Shown here one piece after another: positions 21,575 through 29,979 of a DNA stretch of 64,000 nt (position 1 is its first letter; every line of letters starts with the position of its first letter). The stretch covers positions 134,153 through 198,152 of the forward strand of contig NZ_KN050694.1 in the NCBI RefSeq assembly GCF_000745485.1. Direction: 5' to 3'. This stretch comes from Methanobacterium veterum (GTDB taxonomy: Archaea > Methanobacteriota > Methanobacteria > Methanobacteriales > Methanobacteriaceae). The notes under the pieces were generated by a model, which worked only from the letters and a program-made list of their open reading frames with translations, ran no database searches and was not told the origin of the DNA. Made by a program: the position numbers and the translations under genes.

Positions 21575-23020
21575 TTGAAAGAATATAAACTATTTGTGCA
21601 GAGAATTGGTCTGGTTGGGATAACAAATATATTAATAAGCTTAAGTTCGCTTATTTTGTTACCTGTTTTAAGTAAAAACCTTTCAATTCAAGATTATGGG
21701 ATTTGGGGGATGTTTAATACAACAATTACCTTTGTACCTCTGCTGGTTAATTTAGGACTTCCCTATTCAATGGTTAGATTTTTAGCGGTCAAGCATGATA
21801 AAAGTGAAATAAGAGAAGAATTTTATTCAATATCGATTTTAATGTTATTTATGGGTATAATCGCTGCATTGGTACTTTTACTGTTTTCAAAACCAATAGC
21901 AGTAAAAATTTTCGCAGGTAATGTCACAGTAGCTATGCTGCTGGCTGCAAGTGTTCTGGTATTTATTGTTTATAACTCATTTGCTACCTACTTCAGGACA
22001 TTTCAACAAATGAAAGTTTTTTCATTGCTTTCCCTGCTGCAGGTCTACTCTATGGTAGCTGTGATAATATTGATGATAGGATTTGGTTATAAAATAGATG
22101 GTGTAGTATTTGGGTATTTTGTTTCTCAGATTATTGTAGCTTTAATTGCAATAGCATTCGCTGTACGCCAGGTTGGAATCAAATTTCCTAGATTTAAAAA
22201 TATCAAAGAATATCTATCATTTGGTATACCAACTGTCCCTGGAAATTTATCCAGTTATATGGTTGAGTTCAGCGATCGCTATGTAATTGCGATTTTACTT
22301 GGGACTGCATTTGTAGGTTATTATAATCCGGGATATACGTTAGGTAGTGTATTAACGATGTTTGCAGCACCATTTACTTTTCTTTTACCTTCTTTATTAG
22401 CTGCTTATTATGATAAAAATAGTATTGATGAAGTAAAAATTCACCTGCAGTATTCCCTTAAATATTTTTTACTGATAACCATACCTGCAGTTTTTGGCAT
22501 ATCATTCCTATCAAAACCGCTGCTCGTCATACTGTCAACACAGGAAATAGCTTTACAAGGATATTTAGTTACACCCTTCGTTGCTTTAGGTGCATTATTA
22601 TTTGGTATCTACGGTATTATAAGTCAGATATTAGTTTTAGAAAAGAAAACAAAAATAATAGGTTATTTATGGATGGTTACAGCTGTTATTAATTTAGGTT
22701 TAACTATAATACTTGTACCTCATTTTGGTATCATAGCGGCAGCAATTAGCACATTGATTGCTTACATATTTGCCTGTGTAATTACCATCTATTACTCTTT
22801 AAAGTACATTAAATTCGAATTTGATCTAAAATTTACATTTAAAAGTATCATTGCATCTATTTTGATGTCACTTCTAATTATATTGATTAACCCTAATAAT
22901 GTCCTGGGGATAATAATAACTATTGCTGTATGTTCTGCAGCCTATTTGGTTATTATTCTTTTATTAAAGGGTATTTCACCTGATGAACTGACATTCTTCA
23001 AAAAATTAGCTGGAAAATGA
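21575..23020 (+). CDS. Wzx-like flippase (MOP superfamily polysaccharide transporter)
   Basis: This 481-residue protein has about fourteen membrane segments and the N-terminal pattern of Wzx/RfbX flippases (GITNILISLSSLILLPVLS, then SIQDYGIWGMF). It would flip lipid-linked oligosaccharide across the cytoplasmic membrane. The start is a TTG at 21575, with GGGTGA just upstream. It closes the plus-strand glycosyltransferase run and is convergent with the nonulosonic acid operon. A second Wzx-like gene at 42476 suggests more than one exported glycan. Confidence 0.9.
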   Translation: MKEYKLFVQRIGLVGITNILISLSSLILLPVLSKNLSIQDYGIWGMFNTTITFVPLLVNLGLPYSMVRFLAVKHDKSEIREEFYSISILMLFMGIIAALVLLLFSKPIAVKIFAGNVTVAMLLAASVLVFIVYNSFATYFRTFQQMKVFSLLSLLQVYSMVAVIILMIGFGYKIDGVVFGYFVSQIIVALIAIAFAVRQVGIKFPRFKNIKEYLSFGIPTVPGNLSSYMVEFSDRYVIAILLGTAFVGYYNPGYTLGSVLTMFAAPFTFLLPSLLAAYYDKNSIDEVKIHLQYSLKYFLLITIPAVFGISFLSKPLLVILSTQEIALQGYLVTPFVALGALLFGIYGIISQILVLEKKTKIIGYLWMVTAVINLGLTIILVPHFGIIAAAISTLIAYIFACVITIYYSLKYIKFEFDLKFTFKSIIASILMSLLIILINPNNVLGIIITIAVCSAAYLVIILLLKGISPDELTFFKKLAGK

Positions 23021-23054
23021 GAAAAAATATGTTAAAAATTTAGAAAAATAAAGA

Positions 23055-24149
23055 TTAGTTTTTAAGACAGAAGTCCCTTATAATCTCTTTTATTTCTTCT
23101 TTTGATAGTTTTTCAACTAAATCAGAGTTATAAACAGAACAGGCTTCATTATCTTTAACATCTAATATGTTTAATTGATTCACTGCACTAATCATTCCAT
23201 TTTCTGTTTGTATTTCTTCATTTTTAACTAAATCAGTAGTATAAACAGCGCTTTCATCGCTATTTTTTTGGGAATTTATAATGTATAATTTTCCTTGATC
23301 TACTGCATTAACTGTTTCATCTTCTGTCATTAATTCTTCGTAGGTTTTTTCTCCTATGCGTTTACCAATTATCTGTATTTCTATATCTTCAGGTTTATAA
23401 CCATACAATGGAGCAAATTCCTCAATCATAACCTCTGCAAGGTCTACAATATTTAATGCAGGCATTTTTAAGATGAAAATTTCTTTACCTTCTGAAATTT
23501 CACCAGCCTTAAGAATCAGTTGAACTGCCTGCGGAATACCCATGATAAAACGGGTCATATCTGGGGAAGTTATTGTAACTGGTCCTCCTTTTTTAATCTG
23601 GCTTTTAAAGAGAGGAACAACTGATCCTCTAGAATCAAGCACATTTCCAAATCTTACACATGAAAAAACAGTCTCCTTATCACCAGTATAATTGTTGGCA
23701 GATATGGTTAAGCGTTCTGCTAAGAGTTTAGTTGCTCCCATAACATTTATAGGATTAACTGCTTTATCTGTGCTAATAACTATTACTTTACTGACTCCCT
23801 GATCTAAGGCAGCATTTAAGACATTTTGAGTGCCTATAACATTTGTTTTAACCGCATCAAATGGGTTAAATTCACATAATGGGACATGTTTAAGTGCTCC
23901 TGCATGAAATACTATATCCACACCTTCAAAAGCGCGCATTAACCTTTCTTTATCTCTTATATCTCCCATTAATGTCCTGATTTTATCTGAATTTAAATCA
24001 TGTTCCAATTCAAATAAACTGGTTTCATTATTATCTAAAACACGAACTACTTTGGGGCCATGTTCTAAAAGTTTTTTAACAATTTCACTACCAATGGAGC
24101 CAGTTCCACCAGTAACAAGTACTACTTTATCTTTATAAAATGATTCCAT
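23055..24149 (-). CDS. Nucleotide-sugar 4,6-dehydratase (LegB/CapD-like), duplicated C-terminus
   Basis: This 364-residue extended SDR enzyme has GGTGSIGSEIV near residue 14 for NAD(P) and the STDKAVNPINVMGATK catalytic region near 128. This arrangement, with Met where most SDRs have the catalytic Tyr, is typical of CapD/FlaA1-type NDP-GlcNAc dehydratases. It is the last gene of the nonulosonic acid operon and fits the first step: removal of water from NDP-GlcNAc to the 4-keto-6-deoxy sugar. Residues about 276-352 contain an imperfect duplication of the C-terminal segment (SAVYTTDLVKNEE and SVYNSDLVEKLSKEE), making the tail longer than usual. The donor nucleotide (UDP or GDP) is not evident. 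Confidence 0.87.
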   Translation of the reverse strand: MESFYKDKVVLVTGGTGSIGSEIVKKLLEHGPKVVRVLDNNETSLFELEHDLNSDKIRTLMGDIRDKERLMRAFEGVDIVFHAGALKHVPLCEFNPFDAVKTNVIGTQNVLNAALDQGVSKVIVISTDKAVNPINVMGATKLLAERLTISANNYTGDKETVFSCVRFGNVLDSRGSVVPLFKSQIKKGGPVTITSPDMTRFIMGIPQAVQLILKAGEISEGKEIFILKMPALNIVDLAEVMIEEFAPLYGYKPEDIEIQIIGKRIGEKTYEELMTEDETVNAVDQGKLYIINSQKNSDESAVYTTDLVKNEEIQTENGMISAVNQLNILDVKDNEACSVYNSDLVEKLSKEEIKEIIRDFCLKN

Positions 24150-24155
24150 AAGTAT

Positions 24156-25274
24156 TCAACCATAAAATTCTTTAATCTCTTGAACTATGATGTCCATATC
24201 CTTTTCTTCAAGAGCAGGATACATTGGTAAAGTTACCACTTTTTTTGAAAGTTCTTCTGTAACCGGAAGTTCACATTCATATTTCATTGAATTTCTATAG
24301 AAATGAGTTAGGTGAACAGGATCAAAATATATTTTGGACATGATACCTTTATCTGCCAGATGTTTCATAAGTTCATCTCTATTATTGGCGATGATTGTAT
24401 ATAACTGGTATACATGGTAATAACTTTCAGGAGGTATAATTGGTTTTATTCCATCTATGTTGTTTAAATGTTTATTTAAATATAGAGAGTTATTACGTCT
24501 CATGTTGATCATTTTATCTACTTTAGTGATCTGTGCTATTCCAAGTGAAGCAGTTAGATTAGACATTCTAAAATTGAATCCAAGGTCTACATAATCAAAA
24601 GGTTCTAAAGATGTGAAATAATTAGCGTGTTCAAGTCTACCATGTGATCTTATTAAATTCAATCTCTCAAACACTTCTTCGCAGTCAGTTACTACTGCTC
24701 CTCCCTCTCCCGTTGTCATAATTTTATTCTGGCAAAAACTCAAGACGGCAGAATCTCCAAAAGTTCCTATATTTTTATCTCCAATTTTAGCCCCCTGTGC
24801 CTCAGCAGCATCTTCTATTAAAATAAGATCATGATCTTCAGCTATTTCTTTTAGTTCTCTAATTTTACAGGGGCATCCGCCGTAATGTATGGGTAAAATT
24901 GCCTTTGTTTTATCTGTGATCATTTCATTTACACTTTCAGGGTCTAAACCTAATGTTTCTCTTTCAATATCTGCAAAAACCGGTTTTGCTCCCACAAAGA
25001 GTGGTGAATTAGCTGTAGCAATAAATGTAAATGATGGAACTATTACTTCGTCTCCTTTAGTGATATTGTGGGCAAGAAGAAGAGAATGCAATGCTGAGGT
25101 TCCTGAATTAAAAGTTACCGCATATTTAGTTCCTATTTTTTCTTTGATTAATTCTTCAAACTCTGCTACCTGCGGACCAACTGCCCAGTTCATACCAGAT
25201 TGAATTTCATGTGTTACATGGTTTACGTCTTCATTGTCCCAGTATATTTTAAATAGGGGAATTTTCCAGCTCAT
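24156..25274 (-). CDS. DegT/DnrJ/EryC1-family PLP aminotransferase (LegC-like)
   Basis: This 372-residue aminotransferase has the family motifs: FNSGTSALHSLL near residue 55, VPSFTFIATANS near 78, IEDAAEAQGA near 152 and the PLP-lysine region SFCQNKIMTTGEGG near 178. In this operon it would aminate the C4 keto group produced by the dehydratase. Its start overlaps the acyltransferase stop by an ATGA. It ends six bases before the dehydratase start, so it is translationally tight with both neighbours. The assignment to LegC rather than PseC rests on the neighbouring NeuC-type epimerase. Confidence 0.9.
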   Translation of the reverse strand: MSWKIPLFKIYWDNEDVNHVTHEIQSGMNWAVGPQVAEFEELIKEKIGTKYAVTFNSGTSALHSLLLAHNITKGDEVIVPSFTFIATANSPLFVGAKPVFADIERETLGLDPESVNEMITDKTKAILPIHYGGCPCKIRELKEIAEDHDLILIEDAAEAQGAKIGDKNIGTFGDSAVLSFCQNKIMTTGEGGAVVTDCEEVFERLNLIRSHGRLEHANYFTSLEPFDYVDLGFNFRMSNLTASLGIAQITKVDKMINMRRNNSLYLNKHLNNIDGIKPIIPPESYYHVYQLYTIIANNRDELMKHLADKGIMSKIYFDPVHLTHFYRNSMKYECELPVTEELSKKVVTLPMYPALEEKDMDIIVQEIKEFYG

Positions 25275-25705
25275 AATAGATCCTCGAGTTCTTTTATTTC
25301 TTCTTCAGTTAATTTTCTGATTACTTTAGCAGGTGTACCAAATGCAATTGAATTTTTAGGTATATCTCTATTTACAAAACTAAAAGCACCTATAATTGAA
25401 TTTTCTCCAACAGTGACATTTGGCATTACCACCGAATGTGTTCCAATTCTACAATTCTTTTTAAGTATAATGGGGCCTTCTTTATTGTCTATTGTAGATA
25501 CTGAATAAATAGAACAGTGAGATCCTATTTGGACGTGATCTTCAATAGTGACATTATTTTTAGCGTTGATATAGGTAAAAGCCCCGATATCAGTTTTATA
25601 GCCTAATTTTAAATTATCTTTATTCTGTACAATCCAGTTGTATTCGTTTAGTTTCCTTTCCTCAATTTCAGGAGGTTTCCAGTTTTTAAATCGATCATCT
25701 GACAT
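25271..25705 (-). CDS. Hexapeptide-repeat N-acyltransferase (LegH-like)
   Basis: This 144-residue protein is a left-handed beta-helix acyltransferase. Hexapeptide repeats run from about residue 37 to 120, with a catalytic-type GTHSVVMPNVTVGENSIIG region near 90 and the common end motif AFGTPAKVIRKLTEEE. In this operon it would acylate the new 4-amino group of the sugar. The acyl group cannot be told. It overlaps the aminotransferase by four bases and follows the 2-epimerase gene by 15 bases. Confidence 0.83.
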   Translation of the reverse strand: MSDDRFKNWKPPEIEERKLNEYNWIVQNKDNLKLGYKTDIGAFTYINAKNNVTIEDHVQIGSHCSIYSVSTIDNKEGPIILKKNCRIGTHSVVMPNVTVGENSIIGAFSFVNRDIPKNSIAFGTPAKVIRKLTEEEIKELEDLL

Positions 25706-25720
25706 AATTTTGACCTTAAT

Positions 25721-26866
25721 TTATAAATTGAGTTTTTTATTCATTAATTTATTATTTAGTGTAATGTTACTTAAAATATCTGCCACTTGTTTTCCTGTTT
25801 TCCCATCGCCGTAGGGGTTCTCAGAATTTTGCAGGACTATTCTAAATTCTTCATCGTAAATAGCTTTTCTAATGGCATTTTTTATTTCTTCTTTATCATG
25901 ATTTACGTCAATTACATTTGAAGCTCTTTCTCTTCCTTCTTGCCTTGAGCCTATATTGACAGCAGGTAATTTAAATGAAGGTGCCTCAATAATTCCGCTG
26001 CTTGAATTACCAACCATGACACTTGCAACATTCATTAAACTCAAATATTCTATGCTCGGAATGCTTTTATATGTTTGAATAAAAGGGTAATCTTCATAAT
26101 TTTTTATAACTTCTATGATTTTTCTACCGCCTGCATCAGCATTTGGATAAATTATTATGGCCTGATTTTCAAGTTCCACCAAAGCATCAAGGGTTTCACG
26201 AGCTTGCTGCGATGCACTTTTAGATTCTAAAGTTGTAGGGTGCTGAACGAGTAGAATAATAGGTTTAGATAAATCTAAATTATATTTTTCACTGATTATT
26301 TGGGGATCTATCAACTTTTCATTTAAAATATGGTCTAATCCAGGTGCACCCACTACAAAAACATTATCTGGATTCTCTCCCATTTTTATTATTCTTTCTG
26401 CACTTTTTTCAGTTGCTGGGAGGTGTATATTGACCATTTTTGTAATGGCGTGTCTTGCATATTCATCTACAGTGGAGGTGATTTCACCCCCATGAAGGTG
26501 AGCTGTGGGAATGCTTAAGTATGCCCCTACAATTGCACCGCCTAACATTTCACCTCTATCTCCAAGTAGAAGTATTATATCTGGATTAACCTTTAAGACT
26601 AATTGTGAAAGTATTTTTATAAATTCACCTATAAAATTAACCATAGAACTCTTATTATCTTCATGGAATGTTGCATCAACTATATGGAATCTGAAACCAT
26701 CTTTTTCTATATCATTTATGGTCATTCCAAATTCGTTCATAAGGTGCATTCCAGTAACTGCAAGTTCTAAATCTATATCTGGATTTTTTTCCATTTCAAA
26801 TAAAACAGAACGCATAAGGCCGTAATCTGCTCGGGTACCGGTTATATAAAGTATTTTTCTATTCAT
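25721..26866 (-). CDS. Hydrolysing UDP/GDP-sugar 2-epimerase (NeuC/LegG-like)
   Basis: This protein of about 381 residues belongs to the hydrolysing NDP-GlcNAc 2-epimerase family. It has the N-terminal YITGTRADYGLM motif, GDRGEMLGGAIVGAY near 91, LHGGEITSTVDEYARHAITKM near 113 and the C-terminal GNSSSGIIEAPSF region. It would release and epimerise the acylated diamino sugar to give the mannose-configured substrate for the synthase. I take the ATG at 26866 because it overlaps the stop of the upstream synthase gene as ATGA; a frame from 26881 is possible. Its presence argues for a legionaminic rather than pseudaminic pathway, which uses PseG instead. Confidence 0.92.
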   Translation of the reverse strand: MNRKILYITGTRADYGLMRSVLFEMEKNPDIDLELAVTGMHLMNEFGMTINDIEKDGFRFHIVDATFHEDNKSSMVNFIGEFIKILSQLVLKVNPDIILLLGDRGEMLGGAIVGAYLSIPTAHLHGGEITSTVDEYARHAITKMVNIHLPATEKSAERIIKMGENPDNVFVVGAPGLDHILNEKLIDPQIISEKYNLDLSKPIILLVQHPTTLESKSASQQARETLDALVELENQAIIIYPNADAGGRKIIEVIKNYEDYPFIQTYKSIPSIEYLSLMNVASVMVGNSSSGIIEAPSFKLPAVNIGSRQEGRERASNVIDVNHDKEEIKNAIRKAIYDEEFRIVLQNSENPYGDGKTGKQVADILSNITLNNKLMNKKLNL

Positions 26867-27906
26867 TTCAACTGATTCCATTTCAATAGATCATCTTTTT
26901 TGACATCCTCAACTAATTCTCTTCCTACGAGTTCATCAAGATATTTTGGCTCAATTCCAGTTCCGGGCCTTTTAATAGTCAACATTTCCTCAGTTAGGAT
27001 AGATCCTTTAGGGATGTCTTTTTCTGCAACTATGCTTTTTCTTACAAGCTTTTTAATTTTAATTTCATCATTTGTGGGCTTTTTAATGCCGTTTCCCAAA
27101 CCTTTTTCAACATTTCTTATGGCTTTAACCATTTCAGAAAGTTCTTGAGGCTCTAAAGAAGCTTTATGGTCTGGACCTGGTAAATTTTTATCAATGGTGA
27201 AATGCTTTTCAATAACGCAGCTGCCCATGGCCACGGCAGCTACAGACATTTCAATACCTGAGGTATGATCTGAAAACCCAACAGGCCGTTTAAATGCATA
27301 TTCTAATGTTTTAATAACCTTTAAGTTTGCATCCTCTTTTTTTGCAGGATAATTTGTCAAGCAGTGCATTAAAACAATATCATCATTATATTTTTCTATT
27401 AAATTGAGGGCTTCTTCAACTTCGCCAATTGTTGACATGCCTGTAGATAAGATAACTGGTCTATGCTTTTTAGCAATATGTTTAAGCAGTGGAAAATTAG
27501 TTATTTCTCCAGAAGCTATTTTAAAAGCAGGTATATTCATTTCATCAAGTAAATCAACGCTTTCTGTGTCAAATGGTGAGGAAAGAAAAATAATCCCTTT
27601 ATCTCCCGCGTATTTTGCTATTTCCTCAAATTCACTGTCGGAGAGTTCTAATCTTTTTATCATTTCGTATTGGGACTCTTCCCCTGAATTTTTAATCTGG
27701 TATTCTGCTTTTTCCGCGTTTTTGGTAACTAAATTTTTTGTTTTGAATGTTTGAAATTTAACTGCATCAGCACCAGCTTCTTTTGCTGCATTTACCAATT
27801 TTTTGGCCATTTCAATTGATCCGTTATGGTTAACACCTGCTTCGGCTATAACGAAACTTTTTGAATATTCGCCAATAGTTTTATTGGCTATTTTAATTTC
27901 ACTCAT
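26863..27906 (-). CDS. N-acylneuraminate/legionaminate synthase (NeuB/LegI-like)
   Basis: This 347-residue enzyme condenses a six-carbon sugar with phosphoenolpyruvate to a nine-carbon nonulosonic acid. The TIM-barrel part shows FVIAEAGVNHNGS near residue 18, KFQTFKTKNLVTKNAEKAEYQ near 50 (key residues K, Q and F), STGMSTIGEVEEAL near 154 and GFSDHTSGIEM near 215. A C-terminal SAF (antifreeze-like) domain covers about residues 285-345, with VAEKDIPKGSILTEEML. It overlaps the epimerase start by four bases. NeuB families for sialic, legionaminic and pseudaminic acid are close, so the product is set by the operon partners. Confidence 0.93.
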   Translation of the reverse strand: MSEIKIANKTIGEYSKSFVIAEAGVNHNGSIEMAKKLVNAAKEAGADAVKFQTFKTKNLVTKNAEKAEYQIKNSGEESQYEMIKRLELSDSEFEEIAKYAGDKGIIFLSSPFDTESVDLLDEMNIPAFKIASGEITNFPLLKHIAKKHRPVILSTGMSTIGEVEEALNLIEKYNDDIVLMHCLTNYPAKKEDANLKVIKTLEYAFKRPVGFSDHTSGIEMSVAAVAMGSCVIEKHFTIDKNLPGPDHKASLEPQELSEMVKAIRNVEKGLGNGIKKPTNDEIKIKKLVRKSIVAEKDIPKGSILTEEMLTIKRPGTGIEPKYLDELVGRELVEDVKKDDLLKWNQLK

Positions 27907-27963
27907 TTTAAATCGTCTCTTTAAATAATTTCGGGATTTAATTTATAACTTTTTTAAGCAATT

Positions 27964-28647
27964 TTATTTTAACTCTTTTAAAATGGTTTCAGCAATTTTA
28001 AAATCCAGTTCTGTATCTATATCTACACTATTTTCAGGAGACATTAAATAAGGTAATGTTTTTTTGCAATAAAAACTTTCATAATTTGCGAGATTTTGTG
28101 GGTTAGATATAAATATGGCCCCATTAGGTAAATAGGAAGTAGGTAAATCTTGTCTTCTCATTTTAAAGTATTTATCTCCAAAAGCGGGTTTTAAATAATT
28201 GTTTTCAATTTTTAAGCTCCAGTAGGGGGGATGTTCAAATTCACAAATACTTATAACAGATTCACAGTCTTTTTTACAGAAAAGTTCTACAGATCCATCT
28301 ATATCTTGTACTGTCCTAAGTGGAGAAGTTGGCTGTAGTAAGACTACAACATCCGGTACGTAATTTTCCATTTTAAGGTGATTTATAGAATGGAATACTG
28401 CATCAATTGTAGAAGAATCATCTAAAGCCAGTTTTTCAGGTCTTTCAATAATTTCTGCACCATACTCTTTAGATATATTTGCTATCTCTTGATCTTCGGT
28501 TGAAACAATGACTTTATTGATATACTTGGATTTGACTGCAGATTCAATTGTATGGGCAATTAAAGGTTTTCCAGCTATTTTTTTAATATTTTTTCTTGGA
28601 ACTCCTTTACTACCTCCTCTTGCTGGAATAATAGCTAAAATATTCAT
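27964..28647 (-). CDS. CMP-nonulosonic acid cytidylyltransferase (NeuA/LegF-like)
   Basis: This 227-residue cytidylyltransferase activates the nonulosonic acid with CTP. The N-terminal AIIPARGGSKGVPRKNIK signature is at residues 5-22, VSTEDQEIA near 48, ERPEKLALDDSSTIDAV near 72 and LQPTSPLRT near 105. A C-terminal SPENSVDIDTELDFKIAE stretch near 205 holds the usual metal-binding Asp pair. It is the first gene of the minus-strand operon, so the six genes run in the order CMP transferase, synthase, epimerase, acyltransferase, aminotransferase, dehydratase. A divergent acyltransferase gene starts 120 bases away. Confidence 0.93.
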   Translation of the reverse strand: MNILAIIPARGGSKGVPRKNIKKIAGKPLIAHTIESAVKSKYINKVIVSTEDQEIANISKEYGAEIIERPEKLALDDSSTIDAVFHSINHLKMENYVPDVVVLLQPTSPLRTVQDIDGSVELFCKKDCESVISICEFEHPPYWSLKIENNYLKPAFGDKYFKMRRQDLPTSYLPNGAIFISNPQNLANYESFYCKKTLPYLMSPENSVDIDTELDFKIAETILKELK

Positions 28648-28767
28648 GTTACACTCTCAAGTAGTTATTAATAAATTATATTAATTAATGTATTATTTAA
28701 TGAATTAAATTTAAGCAAGTTTTAAATAATTATTCTTTTAAAGAGATATTTAAGTTTTGGTGATTGT

Positions 28768-29868
28768 ATGAATGAATCCCGGCATTACCTCCAGATAGAT
28801 ATTTTAAAGGCTTTGGCGATAATATCTGTTATTGTCATTCATACCATACCGCCAAACATGGTAAAACATCCAGTATCTATTTTCCTTATTTACCAAGCAG
28901 TTCCTGTATTTTTTGTTTTAATGGCTGTAAATGCATTGATGTCATTTAAAAGGCGTAATTACACTATTTTATCATCTATTTATCCGAACTATTTAAAAAG
29001 CCGATTTGAAAGGATAGTATATCCCTTAATTGTAGTGTGGATATTGTCTTTGGTTATTGCGGTTCTGCTTAATAAGGAGATATATATTGGTACAATGACA
29101 TTGATTGGTTATATGCCTTTGTCTGGCCCGGGTAATTATTTTATATCAATATTGCTTCAGTTTGTGTTATTATTTCCAATTTTATACTGGTTATATAAAT
29201 ATAATCCAAAATATGTGTTAATTGCAGGTTTTATTCTTAATTTTGCCTTTGAAGTATTAGCAACTCAAACACCGGTGTTAGGTAATAATTCGTACTGGTA
29301 TAGGGCATGTATTTTAAGATATTTATTTTTAATAGTATTGGGAATGTGGTTAGTGGATAATTTTGAACCCGCACATTTAAAATCACTGATTAAAAGAAAA
29401 AATCTATTAATTGGTTTAGTTGTGAGTATTCTATATATAACTGGAGTTTCAATATTTTCGTTGAAGTTTCCATATTTCCAGGGTTCATGGCAGCCCCAGA
29501 CTGTCTTATCATTTTTTTATCCACTATTTTTGTGTGCATTGGGGATAAAGTATTTGCCTTCTGTTTCAAATCGTGTTTGGAACAGTTTCAGAGTTGTAGG
29601 TAAAGCATCATACCATATTTTTCTTGTACAAATGTTGTTTTTTGTTTCAGGGTTGCAGTTAATCATTTTTGATTTAAATTTGCAGAATGTTTTGCTTATC
29701 AAAATTTTAGTGGTGTCTATTATTAATGTTCTTATTTTAGTAGGTTTAGGGCTGTTATTTTATTATATGGACTCAAAAATAGCATTTGTATTTAACCACT
29801 GTTTTTCGGGGACTTATAATTTATATAAAACAGGGCTATTATTTTATAACAGGAAGTTAAGGGGATAA
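28768..29868 (+). CDS. Acyltransferase 3 family membrane protein
   Basis: This 366-residue protein has about ten membrane segments and the N-terminal QIDILKALAIISVIVIHTIPP pattern of acyltransferase-3 (OafA-like) enzymes, with the family histidine in the first helix. These enzymes O-acylate sugars of surface glycans using a cytoplasmic acyl donor. Its position, divergent from the nonulosonic acid operon, makes glycan O-acetylation a reasonable guess. GGTGAT lies three bases before the ATG at 28768. Confidence 0.88.
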   Translation: MNESRHYLQIDILKALAIISVIVIHTIPPNMVKHPVSIFLIYQAVPVFFVLMAVNALMSFKRRNYTILSSIYPNYLKSRFERIVYPLIVVWILSLVIAVLLNKEIYIGTMTLIGYMPLSGPGNYFISILLQFVLLFPILYWLYKYNPKYVLIAGFILNFAFEVLATQTPVLGNNSYWYRACILRYLFLIVLGMWLVDNFEPAHLKSLIKRKNLLIGLVVSILYITGVSIFSLKFPYFQGSWQPQTVLSFFYPLFLCALGIKYLPSVSNRVWNSFRVVGKASYHIFLVQMLFFVSGLQLIIFDLNLQNVLLIKILVVSIINVLILVGLGLLFYYMDSKIAFVFNHCFSGTYNLYKTGLLFYNRKLRG

Positions 29869-29956
29869 ATCTATTAATGGAAGGATATGGGTTTTACATG
29901 ATGCACCTAAAGAAGTGGGAGATTTACACATTAATCAGTATGGTCTTGTTAAATGA
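29861..29956 (+). pseudogene. Possible gene remnant, about 31 codons without a start
   Basis: A frame open from 29861 to the TGA at 29954-29956 encodes a protein-like segment (GRIWVLHDAPKEVGDLH, then INQYGLVK) with no start codon or ribosome-binding site. It overlaps the end of the acyltransferase gene in another frame. The amino-acid composition is unlike chance AT-rich translation. It may be the 3' end of a gene lost by rearrangement. I do not recognise the source. Confidence 0.25.
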
Positions 29957-29979
29957 TCATTGCATTTATGGTCTAAAAA

